The position numbers and the translations under genes are program-made. From assembly GCA_004020545.1 (NCBI GenBank), contig SAQE01000008.1:62001-126000 (forward strand): DNA of 64,000 bases, given 5' to 3'. This document shows, piece after piece, positions 7,992 through 16,552 of this stretch. Under the pieces are notes generated by a model, which was given only the letters and a program-made list of their open reading frames with translations, did no database searches and was not told the DNA's origin. Origin of the DNA: Mesorhizobium sp. (GTDB lineage Bacteria > Pseudomonadota > Alphaproteobacteria > Rhizobiales > Rhizobiaceae). Position 1 is the first letter of the stretch, and each line of letters opens with the position of its first letter.

Positions 7992-8435
7992 ATGAAGATC
8001 ACGCGACGCACCGCACTGGCCGTTGTCGCCGGCGGCATCGCCTCGACCGGCATCGCCGCTGCCGCCGTATCGTCCTTCTCGGATGAGGATCTGGTCCGCG
8101 TCACGCTGGAAAAATACTTCGGTCCGCTCAATATGCGGATCGAGCATCTGCAGCAATTCGTCCTCGAATTCCGCAACCGCAACCCGTGGGTATTTCCGAG
8201 CGACAAATTGGCGGATGCGGTGACGCTTTTGGAGACCGTGAAGCTCGACAAGGCGCGCGAATTCCTGCCCAGGCAGAAGCAGCAGGATGTCGGGAACTTC
8301 GAGCGCTGGGTCATCGCCGAGTTCCACATGCTGACCGACTATGCCTGGCGCAGCACGCCCAATGATCCGATCCGCTTCACCGGCTGGCATCCGTGCACCA
8401 ATCCGTTTGCCAATCTCGAGCCGCAGAATGCCTGA
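7992..8435 (+). CDS. Tat-signal small subunit-like protein (GMC partner)
   Basis: A 147-residue exported protein. The N-terminus MKITRRTALAVVAGGIAST has the twin-arginine pattern followed by a hydrophobic stretch. The mature part is about 115 residues, helical, and ends in a Trp/Pro-rich segment (FTGWHPCTNPF). Size, Tat signal and position directly after the GMC gene resemble the gamma (hitch-hiker chaperone) subunit of FAD-glucose dehydrogenases. The start at 7992 is backed by AAGGAGGG; an ATG at 7977 overlaps the previous stop but lacks a ribosome site. The role is inferred from context. Confidence 0.65.
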   Translation: MKITRRTALAVVAGGIASTGIAAAAVSSFSDEDLVRVTLEKYFGPLNMRIEHLQQFVLEFRNRNPWVFPSDKLADAVTLLETVKLDKAREFLPRQKQQDVGNFERWVIAEFHMLTDYAWRSTPNDPIRFTGWHPCTNPFANLEPQNA

Positions 8436-8509
8436 AACCGCCCGGCGGGCACGCTCGCCGGCAAGCCAGGAACAACTGGCCAAGAAAAAAGTGACAAGGA
8501 GCCGAGCCC

Positions 8510-9589
8510 ATGAAAGTTCTTTTCGCAGGCGGTACTGGCTACACGCCGCAGTTCAGCGGCGGTGTTCAATCGAGCACGCATCACCTTGTCGAGCAGCTGA
8601 TCGAGCACGGCCATGAGGCTTCGGTGCTTGCCGCTTTGTTCGGCCAGGGCATGTTCGGCTACAAGGCGCGCGCCAAGATGAAGCTGCTGGGTCAGCCCGC
8701 CGTGATCGACAGCTTTCCGGGCTATCCGGTGGTGCGCGCCTGGTTTCCCTGGGAGGCTGCGGCTTTCGCCGTCAAGAAGATGCAGCCCGACGTCGCCGTC
8801 GTGCAATGCCACAATTCCGTTCCGCTCGGCAAAGCGCTCCAGGCCGAGGGCGTTCCGCTGGTCGTCTATCTGAGGAATGTCGAATTCCACGAACTGGGCG
8901 GCGACCTGCGCGAGCTCGATGCGGCGCGTTACATCGCCAATTCCGAATTCACGGCTCGCACCTACAGCCGGGAGTTCGGCATCGAGTCCACCGTCATCCC
9001 GCCGACCATCAATCCGGCCACCTACAGCACGCCGACGACCGGTGAGTTCGTCACCTTCATCAACCCCTATGAGGAAAAGGGCTTTGACCTGGCTGTGCGC
9101 ATTGCCGCCGCGTGCCCGGAAATACCTTTCCTGTTCGTCGAGAGCTGGAAGCTCGAGGACGACCATCGGGCCCAAATTGAACGGACCATCGCGCCATTTT
9201 CCAACATCAGGCTGGAAAACCGCACCAGCGACATGAAAACCGTCTATGGCCGCACGAAGATCCTGCTTGCGCCAAGCAAATGGGAAGAGGCCTGGGGCCG
9301 CGTCGCGTCGGAAGCCCATTGCAGCGGCATTCCGGTTGTCGGTTCGCGGCGCGGCGGCCTGCCCGAGGCGATCGGCGCGGGCGGCGAAGTGCTGGATTAT
9401 GACGCGCCGCTCGAGGACTGGGTCGGCGCGGTCAGGCGGCTGTGGAACGATCGCCAGGAGTACGGGCGGCTCTCCGAGGCGGCGCTGGCCTTTTCGCAGC
9501 GCCCGGAACTCGATCCCGACCGCCAATTCGCCACCTTCTTCGGACTGCTCGAGAGGGCGGCGCAGCAACGCTCTCGGCGAGCCGCATAG
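8510..9589 (+). CDS. Family 4 glycosyltransferase
   Basis: A 359-residue GT-B glycosyltransferase. The N-terminal domain begins VLFAGGTGYTPQFSGGVQSS, with a Gly-rich acceptor loop. The C-terminal donor domain has LAPSKWEEAWGRVASEAHCSGIPVVGS and RGGLPEAIG, the usual EX7E region of family GT4. It has AAGGAG before its ATG. It is the last plus-strand gene of the first exo block and faces the phosphoribosyltransferase gene across a shared hairpin. It probably adds one sugar to the EPS repeat unit; donor and linkage cannot be told. Confidence 0.85.
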   Translation: MKVLFAGGTGYTPQFSGGVQSSTHHLVEQLIEHGHEASVLAALFGQGMFGYKARAKMKLLGQPAVIDSFPGYPVVRAWFPWEAAAFAVKKMQPDVAVVQCHNSVPLGKALQAEGVPLVVYLRNVEFHELGGDLRELDAARYIANSEFTARTYSREFGIESTVIPPTINPATYSTPTTGEFVTFINPYEEKGFDLAVRIAAACPEIPFLFVESWKLEDDHRAQIERTIAPFSNIRLENRTSDMKTVYGRTKILLAPSKWEEAWGRVASEAHCSGIPVVGSRRGGLPEAIGAGGEVLDYDAPLEDWVGAVRRLWNDRQEYGRLSEAALAFSQRPELDPDRQFATFFGLLERAAQQRSRRAA

Positions 9590-9594
9590 AGCAT

Positions 9595-9624
9595 TGCGTA
9601 AGTTAATACTTACGCAGGCCTTTT
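9595..9624. terminator. Bidirectional terminator overlapping a stop codon
   Basis: A perfect 9-bp stem, TGCGTAAGT and ACTTACGCA, with the 4-base loop TAAT lies between convergent genes. The TAA stop of the minus-strand phosphoribosyltransferase gene is inside the right arm. On the plus strand GGCCTTTT follows, giving a short U-tract. Confidence 0.65.
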
Positions 9625-10632
9625 GACGCGGCTTTTCAGCATTTCATAGCCGCGCGAGCCCAATAGCGCCCGCACTGCCGCTTTCGCGACCCTCTTGCGC
9701 CCGTCGGGCGAATTGACCTGCCTGAGCCGCGCCGGCAGGTTGCGCGCCGCCTGCTGCAGCGCCGGCAGCGACAGCGCATCGGGAAAGCTCACGATGTTGG
9801 TCTCGACGCAAAGCACCGGCTTGCCCGACAGCTTGGCGATCTTGAGCGCCTGCTCATGCTCGCTCTCGATGAACAGAATGGCGTCCGACTTGCGGTAGAA
9901 ATCGGCCTTGAAGCTGCCATGCGCGCCGAGCCGCTGCCGCTCGGCCTTGCTCGGCAGGTCGAGCATGATGAGGTGGTCGTATTTGATCTCGTGCTTGGCG
10001 AGCCACGCCTCGGTCAGCTTGCGGTATTTTTCCAGCCGGCTCGTCACCAGCCAGCCGATCTTGCGGGTCGGCCCTAGCAGCGGCCGCGCCTCGGCAAGGA
10101 ACTTCTCGTAGGCCGGGCCGTCGTCGTTCTCTTCCTCGGTCGGGTCGAGGCAAAGCACGCCGTCGATGTCGACGCAGCATTGCTCGAGGAAGATGTGGTG
10201 CATGAAGTTCCACTGGAACATCCTGGGATGCGGCACGACCTCGAAGACGATGTCGGTTTCCTTGTGTTCCGACAGAAGGCCGAACACGGCGGCGAAGACG
10301 AAATCGCCCTTGATGCCGGCGGCTTCGATCTTGTTGCGCGCATCGCGCATGGCGTTGCCGCCGCTGACGCTGTCGTCGATCACCAGGATCTTGCGCATTT
10401 CGGAATGCTGCCGGTCAAGCGCGGCGCGGCGCTTGGTGATTCCCGACGTGTAGATCCTGCCGGCGAGGAAGCTGTCGAGATCGGTCATCGGGATGTTCGC
10501 CGTCAGGCTGACCAGCGTTGCGGCGAGCACGCCGCTTCTCGGCACGCCGACCACCAGGTCGATGTCGCGCGGCAACCGATGCAGGTTCCGCATGATCGCG
10601 TCGTTCATGTCTGAAATCGATCGGTAATTCAT
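9610..10632 (-). CDS. Phosphoribosyltransferase-HAD phosphatase fusion
   Basis: A 340-residue cytoplasmic protein with two domains. Residues about 1-140 are a type I phosphoribosyltransferase: VVGVPRSGVLAA and the PRPP loop ILVIDDSVSGGNA. From about 150 a HAD domain follows with CVDIDGVLCLD (nucleophile Asp, motif I), LVTSR (motif II) and a late SDAILFIES segment. It probably makes or transfers a ribosyl phosphate and then removes phosphate, but the acceptor is unknown. It shares the minus strand with the flippase gene just upstream (88-base gap), inside the EPS locus. The ATG has GAGG upstream. Confidence 0.75.
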   Translation of the reverse strand: MNYRSISDMNDAIMRNLHRLPRDIDLVVGVPRSGVLAATLVSLTANIPMTDLDSFLAGRIYTSGITKRRAALDRQHSEMRKILVIDDSVSGGNAMRDARNKIEAAGIKGDFVFAAVFGLLSEHKETDIVFEVVPHPRMFQWNFMHHIFLEQCCVDIDGVLCLDPTEEENDDGPAYEKFLAEARPLLGPTRKIGWLVTSRLEKYRKLTEAWLAKHEIKYDHLIMLDLPSKAERQRLGAHGSFKADFYRKSDAILFIESEHEQALKIAKLSGKPVLCVETNIVSFPDALSLPALQQAARNLPARLRQVNSPDGRKRVAKAAVRALLGSRGYEMLKSRVKRPA

Positions 10633-10719
10633 GCTGTTGCCCTCAGATCATCAGCAATGCGCCATGTCGGCCCGCCTGGCGGCGACGAAGACGCGATGGA
10701 TATGGTTGTGCCGGCAAGG

Positions 10720-12216
10720 TCATTTCGCCTCGCTTGGTGCCGGCGAGAACCCGCGCGCCGGGATCAGGCGCAAGGCCTCCCGAAGCGCCTCGCGGCCGGC
10801 GCCGAAGGCGAGCGCGACGATGATGGTGACGACATAGGACAGCACCGCGCCGCTTGCCAGCGCGATGACGGGTTGCGCCGGCAGCATCGGCTTGGCGAGC
10901 CAGACCAGGGCCAGCGCCAGATGCGCGCCGAGCACGAACGGGGTCGCCGCGTAGAGCACATGGCTCGCGCGCAACGGTCCGGCCTTGCCCACATAGAGCC
11001 AGAGGAAAGGCGTCCGCAGATATTCGCTGATTGCATAAACGACGGCGACGCCCAGCGCGCCATAGGGCAGGCCGATGGCGAAGGCCAGCACCGAGGTCAC
11101 GGCGGTGATGATGCCCCAGCGCATGAAGTCGCCCGAGCGGCCCTGGCTGACGAACAGCCAGCCGGCCGGGTTGTTGAGCGGCTGCAAAAGGCCGGCGAAA
11201 CCCAGCGCCAGGAAGATATCGGCGCTCTCCCGCCACTGCTGGCCGAGCACGAAGGGAATGAGCGTGTCGGACATGGCGGTGGCGAAGGCCACACCCGGCA
11301 GCGCCACCAGAAGGATCAGCGGCATGACGCGCAGATAGGCGCTGCGGTAGCGGTCGGGCTCGTCCTTCAGCCGCGAAAGCGCGGGAACCATCACCTTCGA
11401 CAGCGGATTGGTGATCTGGCTGAGCGGGAAGAGCAGCAGCTTGTAGGCGCGGTCGTAGAGGCCGAGCTGGGCCTCGCCCCAATATTTGCCGATCAGCACG
11501 TTGTCGAGGTTGCGAGCGAAGAAATTGGCGAAGTTGAAGCCGGTGATGCCGGCCCCGAAATGGATCAACTGGCTGATGCCCTCCACCTTGCGCGGCAGCC
11601 CGGGACGCCAGCGCGAGGACACCCAATAGCAGAGCGTCGGCAGCACGGCGCCGGTCAGCGTGCCGGCGAAAAGCGCCCAGTAGGAGCGGTCGATGAAGGT
11701 CCAGGCGATCGAAACGACAAGGCCGGAAACGGCGCTGGCGACATCGATGATGGCGAGCCGGGTAAACTCCATGCGGCGCGTCATCAGCGCCAGATGCTGG
11801 GCGCCGAGGCCGTAGGCCATGATCTGCAGGCCGAACGCGGCGACCAGCCCCGTCACGCGCGGTTCGCCGTAGAAGGCGGCCACCAAGGGGGCCGCCCCGG
11901 CAAGCACGCAGGCCAGCACCGCGCTCACCGCGGTGTTGATCCAGAAGAGGTAGTTGACCTCCTCGTGCCGGATGCCGGTTTTCTGGATCGTCGCCTGGGT
12001 CAGGCCGAAATCCTGGAACAGCGCGATGAAGGCGAGCACCGGCGCGCACATCGCCACCACGCCGAAATCCTGCGGCGACAACAGCCGCGACAGCACGATG
12101 ACGGACACGATCTGGGTGGCGACCCGCACACCCTGCGCCATCGCGGTGACGACGGCGCCGCGCCCGACCGATCTGCGCAGTGAGCCCTCGGGCGGATCGA
12201 ATGCACTGGTTTCCAA
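10720..12216 (-). CDS. Polysaccharide flippase (Wzx/ExoT-like, MOP family)
   Basis: A 498-residue inner-membrane protein with about 12-14 hydrophobic segments. Typical early features are GAVVTAMAQGVRVATQIVS and LLSPQDFGVVAM, as in the polysaccharide transporter (PST) branch of the MOP superfamily, which includes ExoT and Wzx. It should flip the lipid-linked repeat unit to the periplasm. The start appears to be TTG (complement of 12214-12216) with AGGA 8 bases upstream; no in-frame ATG lies close by. It is divergent from exoL. Confidence 0.85.
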   Translation of the reverse strand: METSAFDPPEGSLRRSVGRGAVVTAMAQGVRVATQIVSVIVLSRLLSPQDFGVVAMCAPVLAFIALFQDFGLTQATIQKTGIRHEEVNYLFWINTAVSAVLACVLAGAAPLVAAFYGEPRVTGLVAAFGLQIMAYGLGAQHLALMTRRMEFTRLAIIDVASAVSGLVVSIAWTFIDRSYWALFAGTLTGAVLPTLCYWVSSRWRPGLPRKVEGISQLIHFGAGITGFNFANFFARNLDNVLIGKYWGEAQLGLYDRAYKLLLFPLSQITNPLSKVMVPALSRLKDEPDRYRSAYLRVMPLILLVALPGVAFATAMSDTLIPFVLGQQWRESADIFLALGFAGLLQPLNNPAGWLFVSQGRSGDFMRWGIITAVTSVLAFAIGLPYGALGVAVVYAISEYLRTPFLWLYVGKAGPLRASHVLYAATPFVLGAHLALALVWLAKPMLPAQPVIALASGAVLSYVVTIIVALAFGAGREALREALRLIPARGFSPAPSEAK

Positions 12217-12299
12217 ATTCAGGATTCCTGATTCTGCTCCGGTCCGACATCGTCATGACCGGCGCCCACCGCCGAGAACAAACTACCGCAAGACGTTTT

Positions 12300-12362
12300 T
12301 GCAGTGCAACAAAAAATGTGCATCATTTACTAACGCCGCACCAAAAATGTTGCGATGCAGCA
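12300..12362. promoter_or_regulatory. PhaR/AniA-like boxes upstream of exoL
   Basis: TGCGATGCAGCA at 12351-12362 matches TGCRNYGCASMA exactly, and TGCAGTGCAACA at 12300-12311 matches 11 of 12 positions and is part of the palindrome TTGCAGTGCAA. They are 40 bases apart in the divergent flippase/exoL region. AniA/PhaR is known to affect EPS in rhizobia, but binding here is inferred. Confidence 0.45.
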
Positions 12363-12414
12363 AAAGCTGTACTACCTTTCTCACGGGTGGCGGGCCCAAC
12401 AGCGGTCGAGTTTC

Positions 12415-13587
12415 ATGCTGCATGTCTTGTACCTTGTGCATGACGTATCCGATCCGGCCGTGCGCCGAAGGGTCAAAATGCTCAGGGCAGGCGGCGCCAG
12501 GATTACCCTGGCGGGCTTCCGTCGCACCACCAGTCCGATCGCCGAGATCGAAGGCCTCGATCCGGTCGACCTCGGCCTGACGCGCGATGGTCGATTCGCG
12601 CAGCGCATCGGCGCGGTGGCCAAGGCCGCTGTATCGATCGGCGCCAAGCTCAGCGCCGTGGCGCGACCCGATCTGATCATCGCGCGCAACCTCGAAATGC
12701 TGGCGCTTGCCCGCCGCGCGAACCAGGCTTTCGGCGCCGGCGTGCCGATCGTCTACGAATGCCTGGACATCCATCGGTTGGTGTTGCGCAACGACCTGAT
12801 CGGCAAGACGCTGCGCGGCGCCGAACGCCATCTCGCCCGCGACGTGAAGCTGCTGGTGACCAGTTCCCCCGCCTTCATCGCCAACTATTTCAAACCGTTC
12901 GGGCAAATCGCCGCACCGGTCGAACTGATCGAGAACAAGTATTTCGACACCATGCCGGTGCCGGTGGACGATCTGCTTGAGAGCGCCCCCCCGGTGGCGC
13001 CGCCCTGGCGCATCGGCTGGTTCGGCGCGCTCAGATGCCGGCGCTCGCTGGAACTGCTGGCCGAATTCACCCGCCGGCAAAACGGACGCTTCGAGGTGGT
13101 GCTCAGGGGCCGTCCGGCGCTGTCCGAATTTCCGGATTTTCATGCCTTCGTCGAAGCCGAGCCTTGGCTTTCCTTTCGCGGTCCCTACCGCAATCCGGAG
13201 GACATGGCGGCGATCTACCGGGAGGCGCATTTCTCTTGGGCGATCGATTTCTTCGAGCAAGGCCAGAATTCCGAATGGCTGCTTCCCAACCGCCTTTACG
13301 AAGGCTGCCGCTTCGGCGCCGTGCCGATTTCGATGGCGGGCACCGAAACAGGCCGCTTCCTCAAGCAGCAGGACATCGGCGTGCTTTTGTCGGAAGCCAC
13401 GCCCGAGGGACTCGAAACCACGCTCGGCCAGATGGGCCAGGAGCGCTACGGCAAGCTGAAGTCGCGGGTGCTGGCCTGCAATCCGAGGACCTGGAGCTAC
13501 GACCGCAGCGATTGCCTGGCCTTTGTCGACAAGCTGCGCGGCCTGGCCGCCATCGACGGAACCTTCGCGGCCGAGGCGCTGGCATAG
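12415..13587 (+). CDS. exoL: Glycosyltransferase ExoL
   Basis: A 390-residue glycosyltransferase. It starts MLHVLYLVHDVSDPAVRRR, which I recognise as ExoL-like, and has a GT-B pattern with YECLDIHR, the interdomain IGWFGALRCRRSLE and the late NRLYEGCRFGAVPI. In Sinorhizobium ExoL adds the third sugar (beta-1,4 glucose) of succinoglycan. The assignment is backed by the following exoA-M-O-N-P order. I chose the ATG at 12415; the frame is open to 12355, but that earlier ATG sits inside a regulatory motif. ExoA starts two bases after the stop. Confidence 0.85.
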   Translation: MLHVLYLVHDVSDPAVRRRVKMLRAGGARITLAGFRRTTSPIAEIEGLDPVDLGLTRDGRFAQRIGAVAKAAVSIGAKLSAVARPDLIIARNLEMLALARRANQAFGAGVPIVYECLDIHRLVLRNDLIGKTLRGAERHLARDVKLLVTSSPAFIANYFKPFGQIAAPVELIENKYFDTMPVPVDDLLESAPPVAPPWRIGWFGALRCRRSLELLAEFTRRQNGRFEVVLRGRPALSEFPDFHAFVEAEPWLSFRGPYRNPEDMAAIYREAHFSWAIDFFEQGQNSEWLLPNRLYEGCRFGAVPISMAGTETGRFLKQQDIGVLLSEATPEGLETTLGQMGQERYGKLKSRVLACNPRTWSYDRSDCLAFVDKLRGLAAIDGTFAAEALA

Positions 13588-13588
13588 G

Positions 13589-14602
13589 ATGGCTGAGAAT
13601 GGACAAACGCCGATGACGCAGACCACGGCATCGAGCCTGATCGTCGTTCCATGCCTCAACGAGGCCGCCCATATCGGCGCGCTGCTCGGCCAGTTGCGGC
13701 CGGCTGCCGCAAGGTTGGGCGCCCGCATTGTCGTCGCCGACGGCGGCAGCACCGACGGCACGCAAGGCATCGTCGAAAAGGCTGCTGCCGAAGACCCTCG
13801 GGTCATCCTGCTCGCCAATCCGAAGCGGATACAAAGTGCCGCCATCAACCTGGCGGTGGCGACGTTCGGCGACGATGCCGAATATCTCATCCGCATCGAC
13901 GCGCATGGCGGCTATCCCGCCGACTATTGCGACAGGCTGATCGAGGAAGCGCTTGCCACCGGCGCTGATTCGGTCGTCGTCTCGATGCTGACCAGCGGCA
14001 CCGGCGCGGTGCAGAAGGCTGCGGCCGCCGCGCAGAATTCCAAGCTCGGCACCGGCGGCTCGAAGCATCGCCACATGTCGGCCGGCGAGTGGGTCGACCA
14101 CGGTCACCACGCGCTCATGCGCATCGCCGCCTTCAGGGCGGTCGGCGGCTATGACGAGAGCTTCAGCCACAACGAGGACGCCGAGCTCGACTATCGGCTG
14201 CGCCGGGCCGGCTACCGCATCTGGATGAGCGGCAGCACCCACATGGTCTATTATCCGCGTTCCACGTTGAAGAGCCTCTATTTCCAGTATCTGGGCTATG
14301 GCCGCGGCCGCGCCAAGAACGTGCTGAAGCACCGCATGGTGCCGAAGGTGCGGCAGATGATCCCGCTGCTGGTCGCGCCCGTCGTTCTCTTGGCGTTCTT
14401 TTCCTTCGTCTCCTGGCTGGCAGCCGTGCCCTTCCTGCTTTGGGCGGCCGTGTGCCTCGGCTACGGCCTGGTCACCGCCATCCGCCAGCGCAACCCGGGC
14501 ATAGCGCTGGCCGGCGTTTCGGCGATGGTCATGCATTTCGGCTGGTCCGTGGGCTTTTGGCAGCAGCTCCTGACGCCTCGATCGCAGCGGAAGGTGGCAT
14601 GA
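13589..14602 (+). CDS. exoA: Glycosyltransferase ExoA
   Basis: A 337-residue GT2 enzyme with a membrane-bound C-terminus. Key segments are LIVVPCLNEAAHIG, VVADGGSTDGT, IRIDAHGGYP (metal-binding DxH form) and SHNEDAELDYRLRRAGY. At least two hydrophobic segments lie at the end (LLVAPVVLLAFFSFVSW onward). ExoA in Sinorhizobium adds the second sugar (beta-1,3 glucose). The start could also be the ATG at 13613. The stop overlaps the exoM start. Position between exoL and exoM matches the succinoglycan order. Confidence 0.9.
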   Translation: MAENGQTPMTQTTASSLIVVPCLNEAAHIGALLGQLRPAAARLGARIVVADGGSTDGTQGIVEKAAAEDPRVILLANPKRIQSAAINLAVATFGDDAEYLIRIDAHGGYPADYCDRLIEEALATGADSVVVSMLTSGTGAVQKAAAAAQNSKLGTGGSKHRHMSAGEWVDHGHHALMRIAAFRAVGGYDESFSHNEDAELDYRLRRAGYRIWMSGSTHMVYYPRSTLKSLYFQYLGYGRGRAKNVLKHRMVPKVRQMIPLLVAPVVLLAFFSFVSWLAAVPFLLWAAVCLGYGLVTAIRQRNPGIALAGVSAMVMHFGWSVGFWQQLLTPRSQRKVA

Positions 14603-15537
14603 TGGCCGGCCGTTCCATCGACATTTGCATCTGCACGTTCCGCCGGCCGGAGCTTGCCGACACGCTGCGCTCCATTGCCGCGCTGGAGAAGCCAGCCGGC
14701 TTCGAGATCGGCATCGTCGTTGCCGACAATGACGATGAGCCGAGCGCGCAGTCGCTGGTGAAGGCCTTGGCGCAGGAGCTGAAGCTGCCGATCCGCTATC
14801 GCCACGCGCCGGAGCGCAACATTTCGATCGCCCGCAACGCCTGCCTCGATGCCAGCGTATCGGACTTCGTGGCTTTCATCGACGACGACGAGACGGCTAC
14901 GCCGGATTGGCTCGTCGAACTTGTCGCGACCGCGGAGGCGACCGGCGCGACGGCCGTGCTCGGACCGGTTCGCGCAACCTATCGTCCGGATGCGCCGGAG
15001 TGGATGCGCAAGGGCGATTTCCACTCGACCCTTCCTGTCTGGGTGCGCGGCGAGATCCGCACCGGCTACACTTGCAACGTCCTGCTCAGCATGGCCGAGG
15101 AGAGCCTGCGCAGCCGGCGTTTCAGCCTGGCGCGCGGCCAGACCGGCGGCGAGGATACCGAGTTCTTCGATCATATGGCCAAGGCCGGCGGGCGTATCGC
15201 TTTTGCCCCGAAGGCCTTTGTCGACGAGGTGGTGCCGCGTTCCAGGGCGGCCTTCGACTGGCTGCGCCGCCGCCGCTTCCGCTTCGGACAGACGCATGGC
15301 CACCTCATCGGACGCAACGCCGGCGGCGTGCGCCGCATCGGTCAGGTCGGCCTCGCTTCCGCCAAGGCGGCCTATTGCTTCGGCATGGCGCTGTTGACGG
15401 CGGTCAGCCCGGTGCGACGGAACCGCAGCGTGCTGCGCGGCATTATGCATGTCGGCGTCGTCAGCGGTTTGGTCGGCGTTCGCGAAATCCGCCAATACGG
15501 CCTCACACCGCAGGAAGGGGACAAGCGTGCAGCCTGA
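14599..15537 (+). CDS. exoM: Glycosyltransferase ExoM
   Basis: A 312-residue GT2 enzyme. It opens IDICICTFRRPELADTL, then has NISIARNACLDAS, AFIDDDET (metal site) and GGEDTEFFDHMAKAG. ExoM adds the fourth sugar (beta-1,4 glucose) of succinoglycan in Sinorhizobium. ATG at 14599 overlaps the exoA stop as ATGA; a second ATG follows at once at 14602. The C-terminal part has one or two weak hydrophobic segments. Order and motifs support the name. Confidence 0.9.
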   Translation: MMAGRSIDICICTFRRPELADTLRSIAALEKPAGFEIGIVVADNDDEPSAQSLVKALAQELKLPIRYRHAPERNISIARNACLDASVSDFVAFIDDDETATPDWLVELVATAEATGATAVLGPVRATYRPDAPEWMRKGDFHSTLPVWVRGEIRTGYTCNVLLSMAEESLRSRRFSLARGQTGGEDTEFFDHMAKAGGRIAFAPKAFVDEVVPRSRAAFDWLRRRRFRFGQTHGHLIGRNAGGVRRIGQVGLASAKAAYCFGMALLTAVSPVRRNRSVLRGIMHVGVVSGLVGVREIRQYGLTPQEGDKRAA

Positions 15538-16477
15538 CGTCAGCTTCGTCATCGCCGCTTACAACGCCGAGGCGACCCTTGACCGGGCTATCGTCAGCGC
15601 GATGGCGCAGCGCGACGTCACGATCGAGGTCATCGTCGTCGACGACCGCTCGAGCGACCGCACGCTCGATATCGCCCGCGCCTATCCCGAAGACATCGTG
15701 AAGGTGGTCGCGCTTCCTGCCAACCGGGGCCCTGGCGGCGCCAGGAATGCCGGGCTCGATCTCGCCCGCGGCCGCTGGGTGGCGGTGCTCGATTCCGACG
15801 ATGCCGTCTTGCCCGGCAGGCTGGCGGCGATGATCGCGCGGGCGGAAATGGCAGGCGCCGAGATCGCCGTCGACAATGTTCAGGTCGTGCGCGAGGATGG
15901 CACGCCCGACGACATCATGTTCCCGACCGCCTATCTCGAAGCGCTGCGCGAGATCTCGCTTGCCGACTATATCGCCGGCAACGTGGTCTTCGAGTCGCGC
16001 TTCAACCTCGGCTATCTGAAGCCGATCTTCCGGCGCCGGTTCCTGGACGAAAACCAGCTTCGATACGACGAGGATTTGCGCATCGGCGAAGACTACATTC
16101 TTTTGGCCAGCGCGTTGGCCAAGGGCGGCCGCTGCGTGGTCGAGCCGACCACCGGCTATGTCTACCACATCCGCACCGGCTCGATCTCACGCGTGCTCGA
16201 GCTGCATCATGTCGAAGCGATGGCTAAAGCCGACGCCGCCTTCGCCGCGGCGCACTTTATGGACCACAGCGCCAGAATGGCTTTCGCAAGGCGCGGCCGC
16301 AGCCTGCGCAAGGCGGCGTCGTTCCTGTCATTGGTCCAGCACATCAAGGCGCGTGCGCCGCTCAAGGCGATACGCACGGCGCTCAGCGATCCGGCCGCGG
16401 TCAGGCATATGTCGATGCCGATCGCGGTCCGGCTGAGAAGGGTTGCGGCACAATTAGCCGCAGGGACGGGGAGGTGA
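15527..16477 (+). CDS. exoO: Glycosyltransferase ExoO
   Basis: A 316-residue GT2 enzyme with VSFVIAAYNAEATLDRAI, VIVVDDRSSDRT, VLDSDDA and LRIGEDYILLASALA. ExoO adds the fifth sugar (beta-1,6 glucose) in Sinorhizobium. The start is GTG at 15527 with AGGAAGGGG upstream; it overlaps the exoM stop by 11 bases. It is clearly paralogous to the enzyme at 2391-3407. The name follows from its place in exoL-A-M-O-N-P. Confidence 0.85.
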   Translation: MQPDVSFVIAAYNAEATLDRAIVSAMAQRDVTIEVIVVDDRSSDRTLDIARAYPEDIVKVVALPANRGPGGARNAGLDLARGRWVAVLDSDDAVLPGRLAAMIARAEMAGAEIAVDNVQVVREDGTPDDIMFPTAYLEALREISLADYIAGNVVFESRFNLGYLKPIFRRRFLDENQLRYDEDLRIGEDYILLASALAKGGRCVVEPTTGYVYHIRTGSISRVLELHHVEAMAKADAAFAAAHFMDHSARMAFARRGRSLRKAASFLSLVQHIKARAPLKAIRTALSDPAAVRHMSMPIAVRLRRVAAQLAAGTGR

Positions 16478-16552
16478 AGCATGCGGGCGGATGGAATGAA
16501 TTTTCATAGCCAGCGATAGGTTTGAAATCGATCTCCTCAGAAGGAATAAGCG

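Noticed and set aside
10657..12183. A 508-codon plus-strand frame opposite the flippase gene
   Set aside because: Its composition (Gln, Arg, His, Gly-rich) is that of a GC-rich antisense shadow, while the minus strand encodes clear membrane helices.
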